A DNA stretch of 64,000 nucleotides from NCBI GenBank assembly GCA_040757835.1, contig JBFLWJ010000001.1, positions 88,836-152,835 on the forward strand. The letters run 5' to 3'. The translations under genes and the position numbers were made by a program. The notes under the pieces were generated by a model. The model searched no databases and was not told where the DNA came from. It saw only the letters and a program-made list of their open reading frames with translations. This stretch comes from Actinomycetota bacterium. Lineage in GTDB: Bacteria > Actinomycetota > Geothermincolia > Geothermincolales > RBG-13-55-18. This document shows positions 8,807 through 17,738 of the stretch, piece by piece; positions within the stretch are counted from its first letter, which is position 1, and the number at the start of each line of letters is the position of its first letter.

Positions 8807-9883
8807 ATGAACGCTAAGGAACTGCGCACTTTCGCGCGCAACAACGTATTATCAACCATTGATGCCAGGAGCGGCAAGGACAGGTTCGACCGTTCCCTGT
8901 GGAGGGACCTGGCCGACCTCGGATTCGTCGGCCTCATCATCGACAAGGAATACGGCGGTGGGGGAGGAGAGATTGCGGATTTCGTGGAAAGCGTGGCCCT
9001 GCTGGCCGGGGAAGGACTCGACCTCGGTCTCGCCCTGAGCCTCGTGGACCACGTCATGCTCTGCGCCTATCCCCTGCAGGTCTTCGGCTCCCGCGCCCTC
9101 AAGGAACGTTTCCTGCCCTCCATCTGCCGCGGCGAACGCATCGGGGCGGCCGCCATATCGGAGCCCGGAAGCGGCGGGAACCCCTCGCGCATGACCGCCA
9201 CGGCGGTGAAAGAACGCGACGGATACAGGATGCAGGGGGCCAAAGGGCCGGTGACCAATGCGCCGGTGGCGGATGTCTTCCTGGTCATCGCCTCCACCGC
9301 TCCGGATGCGGGCAAGGAAGGCCTCTCCGCATTCCTGGTGGAACGGGCACAGGGGATAGAAGTAGAGGAGATCGAGCTGGGCTATCTCCAGACTTCGCCA
9401 CACGGCAAAGTCATCCTGGACGGGGCGAGGGTACCCGAGGACCAAATGATCGGGCAGGAAGGTTGGGGACACGAGCGCATTTCCCGCTCCCTCTTCCTCT
9501 GGGAGAGAGCGGTGCTCATCCCCGTTATCATCTCTTATATGGAGCGCTGGCATCACCTGCTGGTCTCCAGCCTGGAACCGGCGGATATTTCGCCGGACCT
9601 GAGGGTGCTCCTGGCCCAGAGAAAAGTGGAGCTGACCGCCTACCGGGTTCTGAGCGGACGCCTGCTGGAGCTGACCTTCGGGGAGACCGAGAACGGCAGG
9701 GAGCGTATGGAGCTGCTGCTCTTCTTCGGCAAGGCCCTTTCGGATTGGGTCTACTCCATACGCGTCATCGTCCGCGATGCCGGGCTGAAGGTGGACGAGA
9801 TCACCGCTGCCATGGATAGGGACCTGCGCCTGCTGGAGGTGGGCAGCTCCCTGCTGGACTGGCAGTTCCAGAAGATCCTCTAG
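8807..9883 (+). CDS. Divergent acyl-CoA dehydrogenase
   Basis: A 358-residue acyl-CoA dehydrogenase family protein, slightly short for the family. The N-terminal domain (FVGLIIDKEYGGGGGEIADF) and the middle-domain motif AISEPGSGGNPS are recognisable. The C-terminal YEGT motif is missing and the protein ends at a shortened helical domain. LFLWERAVLI places a Glu at the isovaleryl-type internal base position. The start is put at ATG 8807, five bases after GAAAGGTGGG; an in-frame TTG at 8762 has no such site. It is not tightly linked to the upstream operon. Function is uncertain; it may be a specialised dehydrogenase or a non-oxidising relative. Confidence 0.8.
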   Translation: MNAKELRTFARNNVLSTIDARSGKDRFDRSLWRDLADLGFVGLIIDKEYGGGGGEIADFVESVALLAGEGLDLGLALSLVDHVMLCAYPLQVFGSRALKERFLPSICRGERIGAAAISEPGSGGNPSRMTATAVKERDGYRMQGAKGPVTNAPVADVFLVIASTAPDAGKEGLSAFLVERAQGIEVEEIELGYLQTSPHGKVILDGARVPEDQMIGQEGWGHERISRSLFLWERAVLIPVIISYMERWHHLLVSSLEPADISPDLRVLLAQRKVELTAYRVLSGRLLELTFGETENGRERMELLLFFGKALSDWVYSIRVIVRDAGLKVDEITAAMDRDLRLLEVGSSLLDWQFQKIL

Positions 9884-9940
9884 ATATGGAGCGGTGACGG
9901 GGATCATTCACGCGGAGCGTGTTAGCAACTTAGTATTTAG

Positions 9941-9952
9941 TTGATATATCAA
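9941..9952. promoter_or_regulatory. 12-bp perfect palindrome upstream of the glycyl radical enzyme gene
   Basis: TTGATATATCAA is a perfect inverted repeat in an AT-rich pocket of the 123-base gap before the glycyl radical enzyme gene. A weak -35-like TTAGCA lies just over 20 bases upstream, so the palindrome would overlap the -10 region. That is the usual place for a repressor operator. No regulator gene is adjacent, and the assignment is inference. Confidence 0.4.
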
Positions 9953-10006
9953 CGCGGGAGAGTGCCGGATCGGATAAGGTCCGGTAGCTGGGAGGTGGGT
10001 GAGAAG

Positions 10007-12406
10007 ATGAGGGACACCGAGGTCATAAAGCCCCAGGAGATCTGGAACGCTTCGGACAGGCTCTCGCCGCGCGTGAGCAGGTTGCGCGAGGAGTACTACC
10101 ACATCGCGGACCGCCCCTATTTCCGCAACGAGGTCATGCCCTTCACCACCGGCACGGACTGGGACGTGGTGTGGTCGCCCGTGAACTGGGGCATCATCCC
10201 GGAGCTGGTGCCGTTCATGGGCGCCTTCTCGGAGTCGCTGCGGGTGATGGCGCGCGAGGTGGTACTGCCACGGGGTTTCTGGGACCAGTCGCTGGTCATG
10301 CGCCGCGCCCTCTTCTTCAAGGAGGTCTGCGAGGGATATCTCCCGGTGCAGATCCTGGAGGGGGAACTCATAGTTGGAGGTCATTTCAACACCGCTCTCT
10401 CCAAATGCCACGACCGCAGGGAGAGCAAGCGCTGGTCCAGGGACGTGGACCGCTGGTGGAAGAAGGGGGCGGAGATAAACGAGCTGGGCATCGGCAACGC
10501 CGGGGCGGTCCCCGGCCATCTCATCCCGGATTACCCCCGCGTACTGCGGGAGGGTTTCGCGGGCATATACGCGGAGCACGAGCGCCTCGAGGCGGAGACC
10601 ACGGACCCGGAGAAGAAAGACTTCCTGCGCGCCCTCATGGTCTGCTGCGAGGCCGCCCGCGGCGTGGCTGCGCGCTATGCCGATGAGGCCGAGAGGCTGG
10701 CCGCCGTTGAAGAGGACGCGGCGCGCGCAGAGGAGCTGCGCGAGATAGCCCGTATCTGCCGCAAGGTGCCATGGGAGCCCGCCGAGACCTTCCACGAGGC
10801 GCTGCAATCGCTGTGGCTCACCCACATGCTGATCATGGCGGCGGAATCGTATCCCGGCGCGGGGCTGTCCCATGGCCGTATCGACCAGTACCTGAACCCG
10901 TACTTCGAGGCAGACATGGACTCGGGCAGGATCGACGAGGCGTGGGCAAGGGAGCTGCTCGAGTGCTACTGGATCAAGCACAACTACGCCTACGATTTTC
11001 AGTGCCGCGTCATGACCAACCAGGGGATCAACTCCGGCTTCGGTCAGCTGGTCACCATCGGGGGCATCGATGCCGAGGGCAACGACGCTTCCAACCGCCT
11101 TACCTGGCTCATCCTCGACGTCATCGAGGACATGAACATGCTCGAGCCCAAACCCAACATCAGGCTGCACGCCGGCACCCCCGAGCCGTTGCTGCGCCGG
11201 GTGGCGGAGATGGTTTCCGAGGCACAGGGATCGCCCTTCCTCATGAACTTCGACGAGAGCTCCATCCGCGGCCTGGCCTGGCAGGGCCTGCCCGAGGACC
11301 GCTTGTGGGATTATGCGCCGGTGGGGTGCCTGGAGAACACCCTGCAGGGCGATGACCGCTCGGGCACGGTGGACGTCAACTTCAACTTGGCCAAGGCGGT
11401 GGAACTGGTCTTCAACCGCGGCCGCGACGCGGCCACCGGTAAGCGCCTGGGGCCCGACACCGGGAAGCCCGAGGACTTCGCTTCCTGGGAGGAGTTCAAG
11501 GCCGCCTTCGATACCCAGCTAAAAGCACTCATCGGCCACATGCTGGCCATCAGCGACGAGGCCGACCGCATCCGGGCCGCCTTCGAGCCCACGCCCTACC
11601 TCTCCACCCTGGTGGGCGGCTGTGCCGAGAAGGGCAGGGACGTGACCCAGGGCGGCGCCCGCCATGGCTACATCACCGTGGAGGGAGTGGCCTTCGCCAC
11701 CGCGGCCGATTCCCTGGCGGCGGTGAAGAAACTGGTGTATGAGGATGGCAAGGTAGCCATGTCGGACCTGGTAAAAGCCCTGCACGAGGACTATGAGGGG
11801 TTCGAGCCCCTGCGCCATACCCTCATCAACAAGGCGCCCAAGTACGGCAACGACGACGACTACGCCGACGAGGTGGCGCGCGACCTCTCGCAGGCCTGGA
11901 CGCGCGCCGTCACTGGGCACGTCTCTCCCGCTACCGGCAGGCGTTACCGCGCCGGTTATCTCTCCTGGAACTACTGGATCGCCTTCGCTCCCTTCACGGC
12001 CGCCACCCCGGACGGTAGGAAGAAGGGCACCTTCCTCTCCAACGCCATCGGGCCGGTGGACGGCGCGGACCGCCACGGCCCCACGGCCGAGATCCTCTCG
12101 GTGGGCAAGATGGGGCTGGAGACGGCGCCCAACGGCTCCTCGCACACCATGAGCTTCAGCCCATCCCTGTTGCGGGACTCGGAGCACGTCTCCAAGCTCA
12201 TGGCCTTCCTGCGGGCCTACGGGGAGAAGGGCGGCACCGCGCTGCAGATCAACGTCATCGACCCCGAGACCCTGCGTGAGGCGCAGCGCAGGCCGGACGA
12301 GTACCGCAACCTGCTGGTGAGGGTGACGGGTTACAACGCCTACTTCGTGATGCTGGGCAAGGAGATGCAGGACGAGATCATCGCCAGGGAGTCACATGAC
12401 CTCTAA
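10007..12406 (+). CDS. Glycyl radical enzyme of unassigned substrate
   Basis: A 799-residue glycyl radical enzyme of the PFL/eliminase superfamily. The C-terminal radical loop reads LLVRVTGYNAYF, placing the glycyl radical at Gly775. The thiyl Cys is Cys441 in PVGCLENT, and the C-x-E arrangement (Glu443) matches decarboxylases and eliminases rather than PFL (Cys-Cys) or benzylsuccinate-type synthases (no Glu). The loop continues LQGDDRSGTVDVN. The ATG at 10007 is chosen for the upstream GGAGGTGGGTGAG. It overlaps its activase gene by 11 bases. Candidate chemistries include arylacetate decarboxylation or a dehydratase-type elimination; the substrate cannot be read from the sequence. Confidence 0.93.
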   Translation: MRDTEVIKPQEIWNASDRLSPRVSRLREEYYHIADRPYFRNEVMPFTTGTDWDVVWSPVNWGIIPELVPFMGAFSESLRVMAREVVLPRGFWDQSLVMRRALFFKEVCEGYLPVQILEGELIVGGHFNTALSKCHDRRESKRWSRDVDRWWKKGAEINELGIGNAGAVPGHLIPDYPRVLREGFAGIYAEHERLEAETTDPEKKDFLRALMVCCEAARGVAARYADEAERLAAVEEDAARAEELREIARICRKVPWEPAETFHEALQSLWLTHMLIMAAESYPGAGLSHGRIDQYLNPYFEADMDSGRIDEAWARELLECYWIKHNYAYDFQCRVMTNQGINSGFGQLVTIGGIDAEGNDASNRLTWLILDVIEDMNMLEPKPNIRLHAGTPEPLLRRVAEMVSEAQGSPFLMNFDESSIRGLAWQGLPEDRLWDYAPVGCLENTLQGDDRSGTVDVNFNLAKAVELVFNRGRDAATGKRLGPDTGKPEDFASWEEFKAAFDTQLKALIGHMLAISDEADRIRAAFEPTPYLSTLVGGCAEKGRDVTQGGARHGYITVEGVAFATAADSLAAVKKLVYEDGKVAMSDLVKALHEDYEGFEPLRHTLINKAPKYGNDDDYADEVARDLSQAWTRAVTGHVSPATGRRYRAGYLSWNYWIAFAPFTAATPDGRKKGTFLSNAIGPVDGADRHGPTAEILSVGKMGLETAPNGSSHTMSFSPSLLRDSEHVSKLMAFLRAYGEKGGTALQINVIDPETLREAQRRPDEYRNLLVRVTGYNAYFVMLGKEMQDEIIARESHDL

Positions 12407-13346
12407 GCGCGACTCCGTGCGCGGCACCGTCTTCAACCTGCAGCGCTACTCAACCGAAGACGGGCCGGGTATACGCAGCACCGTGTTCCTGAAGGGTTGC
12501 CCGATGCGCTGCCCCTGGTGCCACAACCCTGAAGGGCTTTCTATCCGGCCGGAACTGGTCTGGTACGACGTGCGTTGCATCGGGGCCCGGGACTGCCTCG
12601 CGGCCTGTCCCATGGACGCACTGACCCTCACCCCGCAAGGGATGATCATAGACCGTGGCCTCTGCGACGCCTGCGGCAAGTGCGCCGACGCCTGTCCCGC
12701 CGCCGCCCTCGAGGTCATCGGCAGGGAGAGGAGTGTCGATGACGTGGCCGCCGAGGCCCTGCGTGACATGGTCTTCTACGAGAAGTCGGGGGGCGGGGTG
12801 ACCCTGTCCGGGGGAGAGCCGGCTCTGCAGTTCGAGTTCTCCCTGGCGCTCATGGAGATCCTCAAGGAGACGGGAGTACACCTGGCGCTGGACACCTGTG
12901 GAGGCGTGGGATGGGACCGGCTGGGGCCCCTGGTCGACCTGGCGGACCTGGTCCTCTTCGACCTCAAGACCATGGATGCGGTGGCGCACAGCGAGCACAC
13001 CGGCATCCCCCTCGAGCGCGTGCTCGAGAGCGCGCGCCTCATAGCCGCGAAGGGCGTGCCCATGTGGGTGCGCACGCCGGTGATACCCGGTTACACCGAC
13101 GCGGAGGAGAACGTGCGTGCCGTGGCCCGCTTCATCCGGGAGGACCTGCCGGTTGTGGAGCGGTATGACCTGCTGGCCTTCAACAACACCTGTGAGGCCA
13201 AGTACGCCCGCCTGGGCATGGCCTTCCCCCTGGCGGGGGAGGGCTTGCTAGCGGAGGAGAAGATGGTAGCATTGACGGAGGCGGCGGAGGACGAGGGAGT
13301 GAGCGTGGTACGCTGGTCCGGGGCCACCGCGAGGGCCAAGACTTAG
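12396..13346 (+). CDS. Glycyl radical enzyme activase (radical SAM)
   Basis: A 316-residue activating enzyme that uses S-adenosylmethionine to abstract hydrogen from the glycine of the partner enzyme. The SAM cluster ligands are Cys35, Cys39 and Cys42 (GCPMRCPWC), preceded by STEDGPGIRSTVFLKG, the family signature. A ferredoxin-like insert at about residues 61-100 carries two Cys groups (CIGARDCLAACP and CDACGKCADACP), as in activases of decarboxylases and dehydratases but not in PFL activase. The glycine-rich SAM-binding segment VTLSGGEPALQ follows. Translational overlap with the upstream gene ties the pair together. Confidence 0.93.
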   Translation: MTSKRDSVRGTVFNLQRYSTEDGPGIRSTVFLKGCPMRCPWCHNPEGLSIRPELVWYDVRCIGARDCLAACPMDALTLTPQGMIIDRGLCDACGKCADACPAAALEVIGRERSVDDVAAEALRDMVFYEKSGGGVTLSGGEPALQFEFSLALMEILKETGVHLALDTCGGVGWDRLGPLVDLADLVLFDLKTMDAVAHSEHTGIPLERVLESARLIAAKGVPMWVRTPVIPGYTDAEENVRAVARFIREDLPVVERYDLLAFNNTCEAKYARLGMAFPLAGEGLLAEEKMVALTEAAEDEGVSVVRWSGATARAKT

Positions 13347-13360
13347 AGGGAGGTCGGGGG

Positions 13361-14161
13361 ATGGAACTTCCGCAGGAGGTAAGCGACCTGTTCGCGGAGG
13401 AGATGGCAGCCAAGTTCCTGGCGACCGTCGATTCCGAGGGAAGACCCAACGTGGCGCTCATCGTCACCCTGCAGCCACCGCCCGATGGCCGCAGGGACCG
13501 CCTCATCTTCGGGGAGTTCCTGATGTGGAAGAGCAAGGAGTACCTGGAGGGCAACTCCCACGTGGCCGCCGCGGTGGTCAATCAGAAGCTGCGCATGGCC
13601 ACCCTCACCGGCGACTTCGTGGGGTTCGAGAAGACGGGTCCCTACAAGGAAGCCCTGGACGCCTCCAACCTCATGCGCTACAACGCGTACTCCGGCATGA
13701 GGTCGGCGGGGGTCATCGACGTACGCGATGTATCTCCGGCGGGAGGCGCTTCCATGCTCGCGGTCCCCTTCGATTTCCTGCGCGCCCGCATGCACCGCGC
13801 GAAGGATGGAGGCGGGAAAGCGGCCGTGCCCGCTATGGTCAAGGAGAAGTTCACCCGGCTCACCTCGGTCAAGGCCCTGGCGGTGGTGGGAGACGACGGC
13901 TATCCGCGCATCTATCCGGTGATGGCCGCCGCCGCCGCGGGCAAGGGCGCCTTCGTGTTGCAGATGACGAAGTACAACCGCGAGCTGGCTCAGGTGCGGG
14001 TGCCCTGTCCGGCCGCGCTGTGCGTGCTCACCTTCGACGTCAAGAGCTACAAGGTCAAGGGGGAATTGGCGCCGCTCAACTCCAGCGCCCTGCTCTTCCG
14101 GGTGAACGAGGTATACAACGCCATGCCGCCCCTGGCCGGCGACCTCATCCCCACCGTCTAG
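13361..14161 (+). CDS. Pyridoxamine 5'-phosphate oxidase-like flavin-binding protein
   Basis: A 266-residue protein whose N-terminal half resembles the split-barrel flavin-binding fold (FLATVDSEGRPNVALIVTLQ, then HVAAAVVNQKLRMATLTGDFVGFEKTG-type strands). A second related segment occurs later (KALAVVGDDGYPRIYPVM), so two barrel halves may be fused. It starts 14 bases after the activase, with GAGGGAGGTCGGGGG before the ATG, and is probably cotranscribed with the glycyl radical system. A redox or repair role for that system is possible but is only inferred from context. Confidence 0.75.
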   Translation: MELPQEVSDLFAEEMAAKFLATVDSEGRPNVALIVTLQPPPDGRRDRLIFGEFLMWKSKEYLEGNSHVAAAVVNQKLRMATLTGDFVGFEKTGPYKEALDASNLMRYNAYSGMRSAGVIDVRDVSPAGGASMLAVPFDFLRARMHRAKDGGGKAAVPAMVKEKFTRLTSVKALAVVGDDGYPRIYPVMAAAAAGKGAFVLQMTKYNRELAQVRVPCPAALCVLTFDVKSYKVKGELAPLNSSALLFRVNEVYNAMPPLAGDLIPTV

Positions 14162-14284
14162 GGGTCAGGTCTTGGATTTTGGATTCCATAATATGGAATA
14201 TGCTGCAAAAGTGCTGCGTACAGAGGCATTAATCAGGTGAAAACCGTTGATATACCGCGGTATCCAAGATCCAAGACCTGACCC
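14162..14284. repeat. Inverted repeat between convergent genes
   Basis: GGGTCAGGTCTTGGAT at 14162-14177 recurs exactly as its reverse complement at 14269-14284, and the match continues imperfectly for about nine more bases inward. The arms flank ~90 bases of AT-richer sequence in the gap between the flavin-binding gene (+) and the FAD gene (-). It may act as a transcription end for both genes or be a small mobile repeat. The GGGTCAGG core recurs in other gaps of the window. Confidence 0.7.
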
Positions 14285-15369
14285 TAATAATTGCCGAGCT
14301 GGCTGAAGCCCGGCAGGTTGAAGGGGAACTTGGAGCCCCGCTTCAAGGCCATCTCGATGATCCTGGTGAGGCGCTGCGGTCCCGCCAGCCGTATCTGCCG
14401 CTCCATCAGGCCCACATGAGGCCGCATCTTGTACCAGACGTTGTTCTTGAAGAGATAGCCCAGGCGGTAGCCGCGGTTGAAGCGCTCGAAATCCTTCACC
14501 GCACCGGCACGGTCGTACACGGCCATGGCGGCCACCTTGCCGGTCACCAGGGCACCCAGGATACCGAACCAGAAGAAGGGGTCCATGGCGCCGCTGATGG
14601 TGCCGCACATGATGCTGCCGTTATGGAAGAGGCGCGGGTTGTCCGGGCTGGCCAGGGGCACCGCGCCGGAGACGTAATCCCAGTTGTCGTGCTCCACGCC
14701 CTCGCGGCGCACCATGAATTCCTTGTACTTCTCCAGGGCCGCGCGGTCGATGTGTCGGATGGAGAAGAGCAGGTTGAAGTAGTAGTTGTTGCAGCTGCTC
14801 AGGTAACCGTACTCGCTGATGACCTCGTCCACCCATATCCAGGAGATGTCGCTGAAGCCGATCTCACCGCGCGAGATCCAGCCGTACCAGCGCAGGTAGG
14901 GGATGTCCAGCATCTCGTATGCGCTGGGCGTGAGCCCGCAGGCGATGATGGTGTTCTCCGGCAGACCGCCCAGGTCCTCCTTGCGCAGGGGCGAGTCGAA
15001 CTCGAAGCGCACCCCCAGGCCCTGCGCCTGTGTGTAGAGGAGGGAATCCAGGCTGGTGGGCCGGTTGCCGCGTTCCACCGTGTACATGTCCATGACTTCC
15101 AGGGGCGGGTTTAACACCGTATCGTGGAAGTAGAAGGGGCACCGCCGCAGGGGGTGAAAGGCGGGCGAGATGTCGATGTCCAGGTACTGCGACGTGCGCT
15201 CCACGTCGATGCCGGTGGTGTGGGTGGAGGGGTTATAGACGGAGTCGCCTCCGAACCCCTTCTCGCGGTCGTGCACCACCACGCCGTAGCCGTGCTTCGC
15301 CAGGTCGATGGCGGCGATGAGGCCGGACATGCCCGCCCCGTAGATGGTTACCTCTCCGTTCCGCGACAA
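14284..15369 (-). CDS. FAD/NAD(P)-binding oxidoreductase
   Basis: About 361 residues. The N-terminal Rossmann motif EVTIYGAGMSGLIAAIDLAK with a following acidic HDRE indicates FAD binding in the glutathione reductase/lycopene cyclase-like clan. A C-terminal segment (GSIMCGTISGAMDPFFWFG) fits the second FAD contact. The TTG at 15369 is chosen because AAGGAGG sits seven bases upstream and the Rossmann motif begins immediately after; the open frame extends to 15468 with no good site. It converges on the glycyl radical operon and diverges from the next gene. It resembles geranylgeranyl reductase-like flavoproteins loosely; the substrate is unknown. Confidence 0.78.
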   Translation of the reverse strand: MSRNGEVTIYGAGMSGLIAAIDLAKHGYGVVVHDREKGFGGDSVYNPSTHTTGIDVERTSQYLDIDISPAFHPLRRCPFYFHDTVLNPPLEVMDMYTVERGNRPTSLDSLLYTQAQGLGVRFEFDSPLRKEDLGGLPENTIIACGLTPSAYEMLDIPYLRWYGWISRGEIGFSDISWIWVDEVISEYGYLSSCNNYYFNLLFSIRHIDRAALEKYKEFMVRREGVEHDNWDYVSGAVPLASPDNPRLFHNGSIMCGTISGAMDPFFWFGILGALVTGKVAAMAVYDRAGAVKDFERFNRGYRLGYLFKNNVWYKMRPHVGLMERQIRLAGPQRLTRIIEMALKRGSKFPFNLPGFSQLGNY

Positions 15370-15511
15370 CTTAGTCCTCCTTCCGGTCGCCCCCTCCCAG
15401 GCTTCCGTTCGAGTGCCGAACATATAGTACCATTTTTTCCGGAAACCACGGGCGCATTTTATGAACACGGCCTGGCGGGCGGCAACGCCCCCCGACGGTG
15501 TTGACGATATA

Positions 15512-16729
15512 ATGGACGCGGTGGAGCAGAGACCCTGCGGAGAGGAAGAGACTTTGGAGGAAGAGCGCTACCAGGTCCCGCGGCAACGGGAGGAGAGAAG
15601 GCTGGCGGAGGAGATATCGAAGTTCTCCTTCTGCTTCGCCCTCTCCGAGCACCGGCGGGCCCTGGAATCGAGGGGCAGGAACAAGGCGTTCTCCGGGATG
15701 GACGTGGCGGGCATCAAGGCGGGCATCCTGGCGGAATCCATCCGCGCCGGCGACGAGGTGGAGGGGGAGGCGGTGGCCAGTCACTTCACCGCGATCTACC
15801 AGCCCCGCGCTTTCTATCCCGCCTATGTCCTGGGGGAGATGAGGGCCGCCCTGCGGCGGGGTGAGAGCCCCCCCGCGGCCTCACCGCACTACCTGCCCGT
15901 GAGCGTAATGCCCCCGCTGGCCGACGGCTCAAGCATCGCCTTCCTCTATCAGCCGGACAAGACGGCGTTCGACCGCCCCGACTTCCCCGCCCACGTGCGC
16001 GACGTGTTTACGCGCGACTTCATGCGCCTGCCCCTTCTTCTGCCGCCGCCTTCACAGGCGTTGCGGGGAAAGGTGCGGTTTCGGGCCCGCGTGCTGCGCA
16101 TGGACCACGATTCCGCTTACCGTCTGGCCGGCCTGGGGGACAAGTCCTACGATGCCTATTCCGCCCGGGGGCTCACCTGTTTCCTGCACCCCATCGAGGT
16201 GGAGACCCTCGATGCCGACCCTCCGCTGCGCGGGTCGCTCTTCTGCGAGCTCTCCCTGGACGCGGGTGAGGCCTGGGACAGGACGGTGGAGGTGCTGGAG
16301 GAGGCGGTACGGTCCGAGGTGGAAAAGGTCTTCCCGCCCTGCCCGCGCGGCGGGCGCGAGGAGATGGGGTGTTACCTGCCCCAGAGCGGTTTCCACGTCA
16401 CCCGCTTCAGGCGCAAGTTCTACGCCCTGGTCTACGACCCCGTCATCGTCATCCTGCGGGCGCCGCGCCTCATGGGGATCTATCTCCCCGGCGAGCTGGC
16501 AGGGGACGCCGAAGAGACCCGGGCCCTCTTCGAGGGGTTCGTGATGCGGCTGGTGTCTTCCCTGGAGGGGCAGCTCGGCCTGGCCTCTCCCCCGGGGGTG
16601 GAGATCGCCTATGACAACCTGCTCCCCTGGGCCAGGGAGCGCGGGGCCCTGCGCGGGCCGGACTTCACGGCGCTGCCGGAGAGATATCCCTTCCTGGGTC
16701 CCACCCTGGGCTGGTTACGGGGGGATTGA
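15512..16729 (+). CDS. Unrecognised cytoplasmic protein (about 405 residues)
   Basis: I do not recognise this protein. It has no signal peptide or membrane segment, no cysteine-cluster motif and no Walker or Rossmann signature. It begins with a charged helix rich in Glu and Arg, followed by mixed alpha/beta sequence with several Pro-rich turns (LLLPPPSQ). Codon usage matches the neighbours and the frame is clean over its whole length, so it is very likely real. The start is uncertain: ATG at 15512 and TTG at 15555 are both possible. It stands alone between the FAD gene (divergent) and the rnf operon (convergent). Confidence 0.7.
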   Translation: MDAVEQRPCGEEETLEEERYQVPRQREERRLAEEISKFSFCFALSEHRRALESRGRNKAFSGMDVAGIKAGILAESIRAGDEVEGEAVASHFTAIYQPRAFYPAYVLGEMRAALRRGESPPAASPHYLPVSVMPPLADGSSIAFLYQPDKTAFDRPDFPAHVRDVFTRDFMRLPLLLPPPSQALRGKVRFRARVLRMDHDSAYRLAGLGDKSYDAYSARGLTCFLHPIEVETLDADPPLRGSLFCELSLDAGEAWDRTVEVLEEAVRSEVEKVFPPCPRGGREEMGCYLPQSGFHVTRFRRKFYALVYDPVIVILRAPRLMGIYLPGELAGDAEETRALFEGFVMRLVSSLEGQLGLASPPGVEIAYDNLLPWARERGALRGPDFTALPERYPFLGPTLGWLRGD

Positions 16730-16825
16730 TATCCGCGCTGCATGTGGGAGCTGAGGGTGCACCTTGGCGGTTTTCAGGACCGGGACCGATAGCATATGGC
16801 GTCGCTGCTCTCTGGCTGAGGCCGT

Positions 16826-17728
16826 TTATCCGGCCTTGCCTGCGGACTCCTCTTCCTCCACGGAGGCGCCGCGTTTTTTCTTGTCCGCGGGGACCACGAA
16901 CTCGCCTCCCTCGGGGTGGGACGCGTCCGACACCCACACCTGGATGGTGTCGGTGGGGCAGACCATGGCGCACTCGCCGCAGTTCGTGCACTTGTCGTAG
17001 TCTATGGCGGCGAAGCCGTTCTCCACGTGGATGGCGTCCTCGGGGCAGGCCTTCTCGCACCGCTTGCACCCGATGCACGCCACCTTGCAGACGCTCAGGG
17101 CCTTCTTGCCGGTGTACTGCGACTTGCAGCGGACGAAGACGGTGGCGTCCGCGGGGATCATCTCGATGAGGTCGCGGGGGCAGACGTCGGCGCAAAGGCC
17201 GCAGCCGGTGCACTTCTTTACGTTGACGCGGCGGATACAGTCCTCGTCGAAGGTGATGGCGCTCACCGGGCAGACCCTGGCGCAGTCCTCCAGGCACAGG
17301 CAGCCGAAGGGGCAGGCCTTGCCCCCTCCCGCGGCCGTCTCCGCGGCCCGGCAGGAGTTGACCCCCTGGTAGATGGCCCGGATGGGGGAAAGGGTCGCGC
17401 CGCCACGGCAGTGGATGTGGGCCTTCATGGGAACGGCATATTCCAGCTCTACCCCCATGATCCTCGCCACTTGGGCGGCTGTGTCCGGCCCCCCGGCCCG
17501 GCAGATATCCACCGGTGCGGCCCCCTTGACCACGGCTTCGGCCGCCGGTTCGCAACCCGGCAGGCCGCAGGCGCCGCAGTTGGAGCCGGGTAGGGCATCC
17601 AGCACTTCCTCAACGCGCGGGTCGACCTCCACGTAGAAACGCGTGTAGGCGATGGCCAGGATGGCGCCCAGGAGCGCGCCGAAGCCCGCCAGGGCGATGG
17701 CCGCTTTCCACACCAGTGACCAGTCCAT
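16826..17728 (-). CDS. rnfB: Rnf complex subunit B (multi-cluster ferredoxin)
   Basis: A 300-residue iron-sulfur subunit of the ferredoxin:NAD oxidoreductase Rnf. One N-terminal membrane helix (residues about 8-28) is followed by the RnfB-specific cluster motif NCGACGLPGCEPAAEAV. Several 4Fe-4S motifs come next (CPFGCLCLEDCARVCP, CTGCGLCADVCP, CIGCKRCEKACP, CTNCGECAMVCP). It accepts electrons from reduced ferredoxin and passes them into the complex. It ends in a Lys/Glu-rich tail. It is the last gene of the rnfCDGEAB order, 10 bases after rnfA. Confidence 0.96.
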   Translation of the reverse strand: MDWSLVWKAAIALAGFGALLGAILAIAYTRFYVEVDPRVEEVLDALPGSNCGACGLPGCEPAAEAVVKGAAPVDICRAGGPDTAAQVARIMGVELEYAVPMKAHIHCRGGATLSPIRAIYQGVNSCRAAETAAGGGKACPFGCLCLEDCARVCPVSAITFDEDCIRRVNVKKCTGCGLCADVCPRDLIEMIPADATVFVRCKSQYTGKKALSVCKVACIGCKRCEKACPEDAIHVENGFAAIDYDKCTNCGECAMVCPTDTIQVWVSDASHPEGGEFVVPADKKKRGASVEEEESAGKAG

Positions 17729-17738
17729 CAGCAGCTCC

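Noticed and set aside
10007..12406. Pyruvate formate-lyase or benzylsuccinate-type synthase
   Set aside because: The active-site Cys is followed by x-Glu, not Cys-Cys as in PFL; X-succinate synthases lack that Glu.
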